NCBI GenBank assembly: GCA_963921825.1
Contig: OY997589.1
Coordinates: 2,666,001-2,730,000, forward strand
DNA: 64,000 bases
Direction: 5' to 3'
Origin: Erodium maritimum
Taxonomy: Eukaryota > Streptophyta > Magnoliopsida > Geraniales > Geraniaceae
Below are positions 1-11,538 of the stretch, piece by piece. The notes beneath the pieces are model-generated. The model was not told where the DNA came from and searched no databases. It saw nothing but the letters and a program-made list of their open reading frames with translations. A program made the translations under genes and the position numbers. The first letter of the stretch is position 1, and each line of letters begins with the position of its first letter.

Positions 1-1859
1 ATCCGAAAATCCTTCACAGAAAAACCAAGAGGGTCAAATTCAACCGAGACATTATTGACACAAACAAATCGGCGCATATACACTAAATTCTTGACAAGTT
101 TGGGTGAATAGATAACATCATGTAAGGTGTAGTCTGGATGGGTTGGGAATAAAGATGCTCGAACATAACCAGAAATAGGGATTTGATTCCCATCACCCAC
201 AATAATAGAACAAGAATGGCTAGAATTAACATAAGAATGTAGAGTACCTAAGTTCGTTGTCATGTTGGAGGAAGCACCCGAGTCCATATACCACCGACCA
301 TCTGGAATTTGCTCCATTGATAGATTGGCCATATCATTAGAGATATCAGTGGGATAGGCGACATGGGCCTGAGAAGAAGGCTGAGGCCAGGAGCCTAACA
401 GTTCTGGTTGTTCCCGCTGGGCCTGCGGCCTGCGAGCTCATTGTGCCGAACCGGCCTACCCTTGTTGGGTTGGATAGGGACAGGGTGAAGGAGGCTGCAT
501 GTGCCCATTCCAAACGCGTTGTGGCTGCTAAAGAGCCCATGATTGAGAGGGAGGCTGGGCCCAGACCTACGGCCCATACCAGAAGACTTGCTGGCCATTC
601 CAGGCCTAAGGAGGAGCAACCCACTGTTGCTGTTGAGTTTGGCCAGTGGCATTGTTCGATCGAGTGTTATGTCAAGATCCTCCACGGGATCCTTTTGAAT
701 AGAGACCCTTAGACATGGGCCGACCTCGACGACTACCCCGAGATGATGCCTTATCTATGGTATCCTTTGTAGAATAACCAAAAGTGTGAACATGCATGGT
801 TGAGGCGGACGAACCCGAACCCGAGTCTCCTCCAAAACAAGCTTTGAACGCGCTTCATAAAATGGGGGAAGAGAATCACTTTACTGAATAACGATGACTA
901 CATTATCATAGGCATCTGATAATCCCACAACCAATTGTAGAACGAGTTGATTATTAGACATCAGAGCCCCCATATCAGACAATTGATTTGCAATAGTCTT
1001 TAATTCTTGACAGAAGCTAGACACATTAGGAAAATCATCTAATTCTGCAGTAGAGAATTGATGTTCAAGATAAACCGTTTGAGAATGCTTAATATCCTAA
1101 AAAATGAGTCTTAGAGCATCCCAAGCTCGGGCAACAGTACAATCCGGTGTAATGATCGTTTGTTAAAGGCCATTAGAGATCGTACCATAAATCCATTGAA
1201 GGATGGTGGCGTCGAGGAGATCCCATATGTCAACAGGTACTCCCGATCAAGTGTCAGATAGAGCCGGAGAGGAGATGGTCGGTGTTGAGGAATTGACCGG
1301 TGGTGGAGCAGACGCGCCGACAGCAGCATCATCAGTTTCGACATCGGCAACAGCAGTTTGGGTTGCCTCGGTGGATGCAACCGAAGATGATTCCTCCGGC
1401 ACAGGCTGTGGATCAGTGACAACAATAGGGTTGGACGGTGGACATGCTGCAGGAGGAATATGGTGAAGAACACGATAAATCCGACAATGAATCTTGAATA
1501 ACTCGGCCCGTGATGAGTATTTTCCTTTGTCAAGCTTCAAAGTGATTGGAATGGAGCTGCGAATGTTAGACACAGTCAAAACAGGGTAGAGTCTAAAAGA
1601 TCTGGCATGGAAATTACATGAGGAACAAAAATGGAAAGGGGTAGGCGGCGGAAGACGTGTGAAATTAAGGGGAAAAGAAAAAGGAATGGGAAAAAAAAAA
1701 AGAGGTTTAGTTTAGGTAAAACTCTAATACTATTTTGGATTTAAACCTTGTTTGTATTATTCCTTTTCACTTGTATTTGTATATATTTACAAATAAGAAA
1801 ATAATATTCAAAACCTATATAATATATTCTTAGAGTTTGATTGTATTCAAACTCTAACA
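1..1859 (-). mobile_element. Decayed Ty1/Copia retrotransposon, 5' half, cut by the window edge
   Basis: Read on the minus strand, 1-300 encodes the Copia protease start (GRWYMDSGAS, aspartic catalytic site) followed by the segment that precedes integrase (KNLVYMRRF, VEFDPLGFSVKDF). About 880-1580 encodes Gag of the UBN2 type: QLVLQLV..LSDAYDNVV at about 890-955, an AWDALRLIF block at about 1100-1130, and the Gag N-terminus (SIPITLKLDKGKYSS) near 1500-1560. The Gag frame carries several stops (for example after SDAYDNVVIVIQ, inside IYGTISNGL and after ALRLIF), so the copy is dead. Integrase, RT and RNase H would lie left of the window. A probable 5' LTR sits at the right end. It resembles the other Copia in the window only in domain order, not closely in sequence. 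Confidence 0.85.
1705..1859 (-). repeat. Probable 5' LTR of the decayed Copia
   Basis: On the minus strand the segment begins TGTTAGAGTTTGAATAC, the TG start typical of Copia LTRs, and is AT-rich with TATATA motifs. It lies just upstream of the Gag remnant. Its inner boundary is a guess, because the partner LTR is outside the window. Confidence 0.45.
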
Positions 1860-2029
1860 TTTATATGGTTGAAAGCTAGCAAAGTTGGTGCTCAATTTCT
1901 CATTCTCCTATAATTATCAATGCAACGAGTCCACAACCACATGTTTTTTCATGAGATGATCAAGTCAAGTCTTTGATTACTTTTGCGGATGATTGTTCTT
2001 AACAAGTTTGGTTCAAGTTGAATGAATTG

Positions 2030-2038
2030 TATATAAAA
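2030..2038 (+). promoter_or_regulatory. TATA box of receptor kinase gene A
   Basis: TATATAAAA lies 60 bp upstream of the chosen ATG at 2098. The block upstream (about 1955-2020, with motifs GATGATCAAGTCAAGTC and TTAACAAGTTTGG) also occurs upstream of gene B at about 20150-20215, so the two paralogues share proximal promoter sequence by descent. Confidence 0.6.
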
Positions 2039-2097
2039 TGTATCCATACATGTGTTACAGAAATCACACCAAGCCACACCACACCCAAAACTACAAC

Positions 2098-5000
2098 ATG
2101 ACTCTGTTTGGTTCATCTTTTGCCATACTCCATCTTCTTCCCATTTTTTCGCTTTGCTATCCGTCACCAGTTACTGCAAACAACAATGAGACTGATCGGT
2201 TGGCATTACTCGAATTCAAGTCCGGAATAAGTGACCCTTTTGGTGTCATGGCCTCATGGAATGGCTCCATCCATTTTTGCCATTGGAATGGTGTTACTTG
2301 TGGACTAAGGCACCAGAGGGTCATTGGTCTGGACCTAGGCTCGAATAGATTGGTTGGTTCCATATCTCCACACATTGGCAACTTAAGCTTCCTCGTAAAC
2401 CTCGTCCTCGAAAACAATAGCTTCACAGGCCAAATCCCTCCTGAGCTCAGCCGTTTGCATAGGCTTCGGGTTTTGAGTTTGGCGAATAACTCACTGGTGG
2501 AAGGAATCCCATCCAACTTGTCTAGTTGCCTCAACCTCGTTAACATTACTCTGAGTCGCAACCTTCTTTCTGGGATCATTCCTGCTGAGATCGGTTTCTT
2601 GACGAACCTCAAGGAACTATCTTTAGCTCATAACAATCTCACAGGTATTCTCATAAGAATAAGTCATTTTGACTTTGTATTCTGCTTTTCATTGTACTCC
2701 CCTTCATAGTATAATGAAATTTTCCCCTCGTTTATAAAAAAAACAATCTCACAGGTAATATTCCTTCTTCTCTTGGGAATTTGTCGTCTCTACGAAAACT
2801 CTACGTGCCCTCGAATAATCTTGGTGGGAGAATCCCTTACACTCTCGGCCGATTGAAAAACCTCTCGTACGTTGGACTAGGGGATAATAATTTGGAAGGT
2901 ACCATCCCTTCCTCCATTTTCAATCTCTCTTCTATGGAGAGCTTTGGGGTGTTTAAGAACAAACTCTATGGGAAACTTCCCTTAGATTTGGGCATTCTAT
3001 TTCCGAATCTTGAATACTTCGGTATTTTTGACAATCTGTTTACTGGAATTATCCCTCCTTCGATATCCAATGCCTCGAATCTTCAAAGATTAATTCTTGT
3101 TACAAACAAACTCAGTGGACAAGTGCCAAATTTAGATAACCTTCACAAACTTGAGTGGTTGAACATAGGAGCCAACAAGCTAGGAAGTGGAAGGGAAGGG
3201 GACTTGAGATTCATCTGTACTCTAACTAATGCCACCAGTTTAAAGTACTTGATTATAAGAGACAATAATTTAGGGGGTGAATTACCACATTCTTTGGCTA
3301 ACTTGTCATCCACCAAAGTATTAATCATTGGTTCCAATCCAATAAGTGGAAGAATTCCCGACGGGATAACGAATCTCAAAAGCTTGGAAGTACTTTCAGC
3401 AGATAACAACCGATTGTCCGGTAGCATTCCTGAAGATATTGGAAAGCTTGAAAGTCTCCTTTACCTCGAGCTTTACGACAATGAGTTCGTTGGAAATATT
3501 CCAGCTTCCATCGGAAACTTGGGAGGTTTAGTAAGTCTTCTGTTACAAGGAAACAAGCTTCAAGGTATCATCCCATCAAGTCTAGGATACTGCCAATCTT
3601 TGTTGCAATTCAGTATTGCTGATAATAATATCAGTGGATCCATACCGCCAACACTTTTCACCATCTCATCTCTATCAGTAGGACTCGACCTGTCTCGGAA
3701 TAAGTTGTCTGGTTCCCTCCCTGAGGAAATTGGAAATCTAAATAATTTAGGGAGGTTTTATGTTTCTGGAAACTTGTTGACGGGTGTAATCCCCGTTGGT
3801 TTTGGTAGTTGCTCAAGGTTAGAACATCTGGGGCTGGATGGGAACTTCTTTCATGATATCATTCCATTATCTTTCGCTTCTTTGAGAGGTTTGCAATATT
3901 TGAACCTTTCTTATAATAATCTGTCCGGAGAGGTCCCTGGTTTCTTAGTAAGCATCCCCTTTCAAAATTTGGATTTGTCGTTCAATAACTTTTCCGGTTC
4001 ATTACCTAATGGAGGCATTTTCAAGAATGCAAGTGCAGTTTCAGTTCATGGAAACAATATGCTATGCGGTGAAACCCCAAGCCTTCGTCTTCCAGTGTGC
4101 ACATCTGGGGATCGGGATCGAAAGAAGATGAGAATGACCTTGAAGTTGAAGATCATTATCAGTATTGTTTGCTCATTACTTGCTTTGCTTTTGGTTTTCA
4201 TTACTCTCTTGTTTTTGTGGTCAAAGAAGAAAAGTACGAGAACTACACCAAGTTCTTCTGAGAATTCTCTATTGCAAGTATCGTACCAAACTCTTTTTAG
4301 AGCAACTCAGGGGTTCTCTTCCACAAATTTAGTCGGGACAGGAAGTTTCGGTTCTGTATACAAAGGAATTATATCAGACCCTCACAGAATTGTCGCTGTG
4401 AAAGTGTTTCACCTTCAACAAAGAGGTGCTTTTAGGAGTTTTATGGCCGAGTGTGATGCCTTGAGGAATATTAGGCATCGAAATCTTTTGAAAGTAATCA
4501 CTGCATGTTCAAGCATCAATTCTAGTGGGGATGATTTTAAGGCCATCGTTTATGAGTTCATGACTAATGGGAACCTGGATCAATGGTTGCATCCGGCTAC
4601 TGGAGTGGATTGCCAGCACAATCCAACAAGAAAGCTGAATCTTCTCCAGAGGCTAAGCATTGCAATCGACATAGCTTGCGCGTTGGATTATCTACATCTT
4701 CAATATGGTCAATCACCTATCGTCCATTGTGATCTGAAGCCAACCAACATTCTTCTCAACGAGGAAATGACTGCACAAGTTGGTGACTTTGGATTGATGA
4801 AGTTCCTCTCTGGACGTACCGGTAACTTTCCAACAAGCGAAACAAGTACCACAGGACTACGAGGAACAATCGGTTATGCAGCTCCAGGTAACTTGTTAAC
4901 GGTTGTATGATACTGAAATGATCAAACCCGTTACTTGATTTTTTTTTTGATAAGCGCTAAAAATTTTATTCGATGGTCATTCTCCAAGAAGGAGAAGCCA

Positions 5001-5585
5001 AAAAGCAAGCAACCACGATTACAAAAGTCTCCATAAGAGAAACAGGGCTCAAACCCTTAACAAAAAACGACCAGAGTCATCCAGTCAAAACCCGTTACTT
5101 GGTTAATTGTTATGTTGATTGCAGAGTATGGCATTGGAAGTGAGGTTTCAACCTACGGTGATGTGTATAGCTACGGCATCCTCCTACTTGAGATGTTTAC
5201 CGCGAAAAGACCTACAGATGACATGTTTAACAACAACATGAATCTACATAACTATGTCAAGATGGCTTTGCCTGACCAAGTTGATGAAATTGCGGACCCA
5301 ATAATTGTTCAAGATGCACATGTGGATGTTGGTGACAGTGAGAGATACCAGAAGGTTATGGAGTCGTTGGTTTCGATCTTTGGTATTGGAATCGCGTGTT
5401 CAGAGGAATCACCGAGAGAAAGAATGAACATTAGTGATGCTTTGGAACAGTTAATACTCGTGAGGAACAAGCATGTAAGGGTAGTTTGTATCCCTCTTTT
5501 GCTTTGAAGTTTTGAATTCTTGAGGCTTAACGATTTTTGGTTCCGACTGCAGGTCATACCTAGGAGGCGTGCTCGTGAAGTCTGA
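2098..5585 (+). CDS. LRR receptor-like kinase A (subfamily XII, EFR/Xa21 type)
   Basis: Inferred coding exons 2098-2644, 2755-4887, 5125-5474 and 5553-5585 give 1020 aa. The start MTLFGSSF matches paralogue B; an in-frame ATG at 2038 would only add a non-hydrophobic leader. Order: signal peptide, LRR cap (NETDRLALLEFKSG, then CHWNGVTC), about twenty 24-residue LRRs, LRR-end cysteines, a membrane segment (IIISIVCSLLALLLVFITLL) and a Ser/Thr kinase. Visible kinase sites are GTGSFGSVYKG, VAVKVF (lysine), IVHCDLKPTNILL and DFGLMKF. Cys in place of Arg before the catalytic Asp marks a non-RD kinase, the class typical of microbial-pattern receptors. The last two introns match the paralogues. The first (2645-2754) is unique to this copy and coincides with a retroposon insertion; unspliced, the frame stops at 2707-2709. 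The ligand cannot be predicted. It is either a functional surface immune receptor or, if that intron is not removed, a pseudogene. Confidence 0.85.
2648..2741 (+). mobile_element. 94-bp A-tailed retroposon forming an intron in gene A
   Basis: A 16-bp direct repeat AACAATCTCACAGGTA (2632-2647 and 2742-2757) flanks a 94-bp segment that ends in an A-rich tail (TTTATAAAAAAA) directly before the second copy. This is the layout of L1-mediated retroposition. Paralogue B has the uninterrupted site at about 20874-20890. The target contains CAG|GT, so both duplicated copies supply a splice site: donor at 2645, acceptor ending at 2754. Confidence 0.75.
4938..5087 (-). mobile_element. Short retroposon in the kinase intron of gene A
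   Basis: A 14-bp direct repeat AAACCCGTTACTTG (4924-4937 and 5088-5101) flanks about 150 bp that begins with a poly-T run followed by GATAAGCGC. Read on the minus strand it is a 3' end of the form AATAAAATTTTTAGCGC..ATC plus poly-A, like the LINE tail at 9949-9976. It lies in the intron 4888-5124; the same intron in gene B is only 89 bp. It is a 5'-truncated LINE or a SINE. Confidence 0.7.
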
Positions 5586-6180
5586 TCATTCCGGTCATTC
5601 ATTTGGTATTGTCGAAGTGATCAAGATTTGAATTGTACTTCTACTGCTTACTAGTTTCATAAATATTGTTTTTCGGTAATGCAATTATTTTTGAGTATCT
5701 CATATACTTAGTGTGTACGCTTGAAATAAAGTTGTCGGGTTTGGAAATGCCTATGTTGTCAAGGTTCATACGTAGAATGTAAACATACTTAGTATTCTTG
5801 AATTCTCAAGTGGGCACCTTTGTTCATACTTTTTTTGGTCATTATCGGCTTATTTATGTAGAGTTCTTATGTAGTATTTTGTTCTATATGGACAGTAGTA
5901 AATCTAATATTCAAAACTGAACAAAAGATTCACCCCAAAAATCTATGGATTCATAAAAATGAACCGATGCGATTCAGTTTCAAACGAACACCAATATCTT
6001 GATTTTTCAACCCCCGATCTAAGGACCTAGTCGATAAAATTGCGAAATGTATAATAAGAGGAAAATACGGAACAATATTTAAAGTACAGAAAATAAACAA
6101 AGGGCCCAAAATCTTACGTGTTCGGCAATATGCCTACATCCACGGGACAACGAAGAGCTCCTCGTATTAACCGAGAAATA
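5586..6180. other. Intergenic: 3' flank of gene A, no gene seen
   Basis: This is AT-rich sequence after the receptor-kinase stop, presumably including its 3' UTR. No coding frame or recognisable repeat was found. Confidence 0.5.
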
Positions 6181-6188
6181 ATCCGAAG

Positions 6189-9100
6189 ATGAGTGTCATC
6201 CCCTCAGACTTCCTAAGATCTTGTGGTTTGAGCTCTGATTGGTTAATGATCCACACTCCTGCTTCTGGTCTCTCGGGGGTATTATTACTTGCTGGAGAAG
6301 TAACTCTTTTAAGCTGGATAGATCTCTCCCCACTAAAAATGCTCTCTACCGGTGGGGCTCAACCATCAAAAATTCAGTCCCTCTTTGTCTAATTAATGTC
6401 TACGCTCCTTGCTTGGGACCAGCCAAGGCCTCCCTTTGGAAAGACATTGAGAAAGAGCTTATGGGAACCTCTGGTCTTATCATTGCTGGTGGTGATTTCA
6501 ATTCAGTTCTTTCTGTCTCTGAGAAGCGTGGGGCTCAAGCCAACATGGCAGAGGTGCTGTTATTTGAAGACTTCTTGAATCAGAACGCTCTCATTGATAT
6601 TCCTATGCAAGGAGGGGAATTCACTTGGTATGGCCCTAATCAAAAGCTCTCTAAACTTGACAGATTCTTGTTAAATGCAGATATCTTGTCCTCCTTTGGG
6701 GCTCTTTCTCAATTCAATTACCCAAGAGGCTTCTCAGATCATAGGCCTATTCTTCTGAAATCTGCTTGCTTGGACTGGGGGCCAAGACATTTCAAATTCA
6801 TCAATGCCTGGCTAGAGGACGACATATTTCTTCCTCTTGTTAAAGAATCTTGTGAGTCCTTCTCCTTTTCTGGTGCCCCTAGTTATATTCTATGGCAGAA
6901 ATTGAGGGCTCTTAAGCCCATTTTAAAAGAGTGGAACTCTCCAGTTTTTGGCCACCTTGACAAAGGTTGTAATGATCCGAAACTGGATATTGATAGGCTT
7001 GATCTCCTGTCTGAATCAAGGTCTCTCTCAGACTCTGAGATTGCTCTAAGATCTCTCTCTGAAGCCCTGCTTATTCAGAAATCTAAAAGAGCTGTTTCAC
7101 TTTGGAGACAAAAAGCACGATTTCTTAGGCTTAAAGAGGGTGATAAATTTTCTAAACTTTACCACATTCTTACTAACTATAGAGCTGCAAAAAATGCTAT
7201 TGTGGAGATTAAGGTGGGAGACACTTCTTATTCTGAGCCATCCCGGATTAAATTTCAGGCTTCATGCTTCTTTAGCAATCATTTCAGTGCCAAGAGTCAT
7301 GATCTTTGGGAGCTGCCTTCTCTCCCTTTCAAGCAACTTTCTGCCTCTCAAGCCTCATTTCTTGTGACACCATTCACTTGTGAGGAAGTGGTTACTGCAA
7401 TTAATAGATGCAATGGTTCAAAGGCTCCTGGTGCTGATGGGTTTACCCTAAAGTTTTTTCAAGTGTGCTGCGAGATTGTGAAGGTGGACTTCATGAATTT
7501 CATGCTAGCTTTCCATTCCTTCCACACCATTGGAAAAGGTAACAATGCCACTCTCCTTGCTCTCATTCCAAAGACTGATCATACCACTCAATTTTCTGAA
7601 TTTAGACCCATCAGCCTTGTTTCTGCTTCTTATAAGATTCTTGCTAAAGTCCTATCCAAAAGGCTTAAAGAATGCATCAGTTTCATTATAAGTGACAATC
7701 AGTCAGGTTTTATTCAAGGAAGGCAAATTCTTGATGGTATGCTCATAGCCACTGAACTTGTTCATACAATTAAAAAGTCCAAGGAGCAAATCACCATTAT
7801 TAAGCTGGATTTTGAAAAAGCTTTTTACACTCTTAACTGGGATTATCTTGGTCACTGTCTCACTGTGATGGGATTCCCAGAGAAATGGAGGCTTTGGATG
7901 AGAAGCTGCTTTCAGGCCCACATCTCAGTGCTTATCAATGGATCTCAGTCTGATGAATTCAAGATGGGTAGAGGCATAAGGAAAGGTTGTCCTCTCTCCC
8001 CTCTCCTATTTGCTATTGCTGGTGAGGGTCTCCATCAAGTCCTTTGCAAAGGAATCGGGGATGGTAAATTTGCAGGGTACAAATTTGGATCCATTGGTCC
8101 TGAAATCTCCCATCTCCAATTTGCTGATGATACAATCTTGTTCATCAAAGGTGGGCCTTCTGAGTTGAGAATTTTGAAGCTTGTCTTGATTGGTTTTGAA
8201 TTCTGCTCTGGTTTAAGAATCAATTTCTCAAAATCAAGTTCTTGTGTTTTGAATCCCCTTGATCTCTCTGGTGAATCTGTGGCTGATATTCTGGGTTGCT
8301 CCATTTGTGCTCTTCCTATATCTTATCTGGGGTTTAATCTGGGAGCTAACCCTAGAAGGATCAAAACCTGGGATCCAGTTGTTTCAAAGTTCAAGAGGAA
8401 ATTAAATCTTTGGCAAGCTAAACACTTAAGCTTTGGGGGTAGATTGACCTTGATCAAATCCACACTTAATGCCCTTCCCTTATTTTATATGTCCCTCATG
8501 AAAGCACCTGTTGGAGTTATTCAAAAGCTGGAAAAATGGCAAAGGGCCTTCCTCTGGGGGTCATCTGCTACAAAGAGATCCTTGCACAAGGTCAAGTGGA
8601 GTACTGTGTGCCTTCCCAAAGAAGAAGGAGGGCTTGGTGTGAGATCTCTGTCCAAAATGAATGAAGCTCTCCTCTCAAAATGGTGGTGGAGGTTCTGTAC
8701 TGAGCATGACTCTCTTTGGAAGTTGGTGCTATGTGCTAAGTATGGTTGGAATGCTCAAGATTGGAACCTACTCTCTGCAGGGTCCATTGATAAATCCTCT
8801 TGGCTCGGACATCTTCAATCACTTTCCTCTGACCCTCAGTTCAGCTCTCTTCTTGGCCATTCTGGTATATGTTGGTCAATTGGTGATGGTAATAGAATTA
8901 ATTTTTGGTCTGACATTTGGCTTGGCCCTCTTCCTCTGAGAGACATGTTTGGAAGCCTCTACTCCTTGTCTTCTAATAAAAATGGGAAAGCCATTGAGTT
9001 TTGGTCAGGTTCTGATTGGCTCCTCAACCTTACTGGTACCATCTCTGATTGGGATCTTTCTCAAAAACATGCCTTACTCTCATTGATTTCTAGCTCTCCT

Positions 9101-9976
9101 ATAAATCTGGAGTTCAGGGACTCTCCAAGTTGGATTTGCAGCAAGTATGGCTACTCTGTTAGCAATTTCTTTCATTTCCTTGTGCCTCAAGGTACATCTG
9201 TTTCATGGGGATCAGTTCTTTGGGAATTTGGTCTGCCTCCCAAAATTGCTTCATTTACCTGGCTTTGTTGCCTTAATGCTATTCCAACAAAATGTTTCCT
9301 TGAGGAAAGAGGGCTCAGAATTTCCATCCAGCAATCCCAATGTCCTTTCTGCAGATCAGGTTTTGAAGATGCTTCTCATCTCCTGCTCCATTGTCATTTG
9401 GTCTGGATCCTCTAGTGCAGAATTTTCTCTTGGTGGTCTCTCACCTGGGTTATTCCCAGTGATTTTGGATCCCTCCTGTGTTCTTGGAAAGGTCTCCTGC
9501 CAAGCTCAGCATTCAAATATTGGAAGGGAGTTGCAGGCTTCACATTATGGGAAACTTGGCTTGCCATAAATAATTTTGTCTTCAACAATGAAGTGGTTGA
9601 TTGGGGTTCAATCCTTAGGAAAATTCAGATCAACTCATTTCAAGCTCTCAAGGCTAAGGATGGCCTTTTAGTCAATTTCTCAGTAACTGAATGGATTAGG
9701 AATCCATTGGCCTGCATTTTGAAGACTACCAACCATTTCAGAGCTGCTGTCCCTATATAGTGCTGCAAGAGAAGCTCATAACCTGCAGAATCGGCTGTCT
9801 GATGTCTCTTGCTTTGTACCAGCAGCTTTGTTCACGTTTTCATTTCTCATTTGGCTTAGTTTAATTGCTTAGCTTCAAATTGTCTACAATCTCTTGTAAT
9901 TCGGCTGTTTAACAGCATTCTCTTGTTCCATCCTTTGGATCAGTTGAATAAAAACCTCGTTGATCAAAAAAAAAAA
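6189..9976 (+). mobile_element. 5'-truncated L1-type LINE with poly-A end
   Basis: This non-LTR retrotransposon carries endonuclease, reverse transcriptase and zf-RVT regions and ends in ..TTGAATAAAAACCTCG..GATC plus an A-run at 9966-9976. The 5' side starts inside the endonuclease, so ORF1 and the first endonuclease motifs are missing. I looked for a target-site duplication between the two ends and found none that was convincing. Confidence 0.85.
6239..9760 (+). pseudogene. LINE ORF2 (endonuclease-reverse transcriptase), one stop from open
   Basis: The frame runs from 6239, stops at TAG 9413-9415, then stays open in the same phase to TAG 9758-9760. Endonuclease remnant: GGDFNS and the FSDHRPI motif. 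Reverse transcriptase: FRPISLVSASYKILAK, GRGIRKGCPLSPLLF and the catalytic box FADDTILF (FADD for YADD). Near the C-terminus is a zf-RVT segment (WEFGLPPKIASFTW, CPFC..H..C). The LINE resemblance also extends a little upstream in another phase (about 6189-6275), pointing to one frameshift near 6275. Apart from that and the 9413 nonsense codon the frame is clean over about 3.5 kb, so the insertion looks relatively recent. It separates receptor kinase A from truncated copy C. Confidence 0.85.
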
Positions 9977-10024
9977 TCAATTCTCTATTTCTTAATACAA
10001 GACGATAATCCACAAAAAAAAAAC

Positions 10025-10290
10025 TTAATCTTTTGTTACCGGAAATCACCTTGAGTTTTGTATTTTTCTAATTGTTGTTGAAAATTACCAAGAACATCAC
10101 TGTGCTCATGTACCTTTGCCTTGACCGCCATCTCAAGATCTCAACTATTGCAATAAATCACATGGCCATTAGAGAAAGAAATATTAAATCAAGATTATCC
10201 AGCCAATCCATTTCTGTCTCTTCCTTGATTCTAGGTAGTACTTTAGAAGAACTAGTATCCTTGTTTTCAGCAGCACCGCACAAGGAATAA
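10025..10290 (-). pseudogene. Possible exon remnant of an unidentified gene
   Basis: Two coherent minus-strand stretches are visible. The first, about 10280-10170, reads AAENKDTSSSKVLPRI and continues KEETEMDWLDNLDLIF. The second, about 10140-10030, reads DLEMAVKAKVHEHSDVLGNF, then QQQLEKYKTQGDFR and a stop. They are charged, coil-like and in different phases. They could be two decayed exons or chance reading frames. I do not recognise the family. Confidence 0.25.
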
Positions 10291-10310
10291 ATGGCCAAAT
10301 TTTTGATTGA

Positions 10311-10690
10311 AAAACTCCAGATACTAACTATCTCCGACTTGTACATCTCAAGAACTACGGTTGACTTTTTTGTCGATCTGAAACGCACTCCTGACTTAAG
10401 GTAATTACACAAACTAACATTTTCCGTTAGAGATGACGATGAAAGTTAAGAAAAACTCCAAGAACTAACTGCAATATGACTATTGAACTCAAAAACTAAC
10501 CGTAGACTTGTTAGTTTTTTGCAGCTTTTACTAACGTTTTCCGTCATCTCTAACGGAAAATGTTAGTTCATAACTGAAAAAGTTGTTTTTTAGTAAATAC
10601 CTAAATCAACCATGTGTTTCTGATCGGAAAAAAAATCAACCGTAGTTCTTGAGCGATACAACTCGACGATAGTTAGTTTCTGGTTTTACC
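10311..10690. repeat. Foldback MITE-like element, family 4
   Basis: The outer arms are inverted: AAAACTCCAGATACTAAC at the left mirrors GTTAGTTTCTGGTTTT at the right. An inner pair of 26-bp perfect inverted arms lies at 10412-10437 and 10543-10568 (core CATTTTCCGTTAGAGATGAC). A related but rearranged copy is at 49041-49301 in the dioxygenase gene. No coding capacity. Confidence 0.7.
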
Positions 10691-11538
10691 CTTTTTTTGA
10701 TTTCCACGACCACCACACGCCAATAGAAAATCAGCACCTTTAATTTTTCAGCAACACTACACAAAAGCAACTTCAACCACTCTTTCTTCTTTCTTAATGG
10801 TTTTTACACAGCCACCAATCAAAGTTAAACCAATCTTCCCAATTTCTTGTTTTCAATACCCATAACCATAAACCAAAAAAAGAAGAAGACCACACAAGAA
10901 AAAGAAGAACACACACTTTCTCTTTTTTTGATCCCATAGCATTACCACACCAAGAAAGAAAGAAAGAAACAAAAGTCATACAAGACCATACTCTTGTATA
11001 TTAGCTGCAAAAACTCAAAGGGTGAAGAAGAAACCCTATTTGCTAAGTTCTTCATATTGCTTTTCTCTTTCTTTGTTCTCCAATCTCTGCCGCCCCTACA
11101 AAATTGTGCCCTCCTCTTGTATAAAATTCTACTGTTCACTTTAACAACATATGGTAAGTGGGCTTAAAAATCATGGGCCTAGTATCATCGGCCCAAAAAT
11201 AAAAGTTAGTAAATAAAAAAAAATATTTTTTTAATATATAAGTAATAATATTTAATTCAAAATAAAACATATTAATATTAAAAACAGAATTAATAAAATA
11301 TACTAACTTTTATTTTCATTAATGTGTTTTTATATTTATATATTAAGAAGGATAAAAGCAAGAAGAAGTGTTTGAGATGAGAGAAAAGTAGAAGAGATAA
11401 TTTAAGGTGGGAGTTTGGAGTTTGAAGCTTTGTTCGGTTGAAAGGAAATGAGAAAGAGAAAGAGGGGGAGCGATAAGGGCTCGAGTTTAGTTAAGTTAAG
11501 TTAATATATATGAAAGGATAATTATGTTATTTAATAAA
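10691..11538. other. Non-coding, AT- and purine-rich stretch
   Basis: This stretch has long A- and T-rich runs, an AGAAAGAAAGAAAG microsatellite near 10951-10965, and purine-rich tracts near 11400-11470. Short minus-strand frames here are low-complexity and match nothing I recognise. Confidence 0.4.

Noticed and set aside
2038-2097. Start codon of receptor kinase A at 2038
   Set aside because: It overlaps the TATA box, adds a hydrophilic leader before the signal peptide and is not matched in paralogue B.
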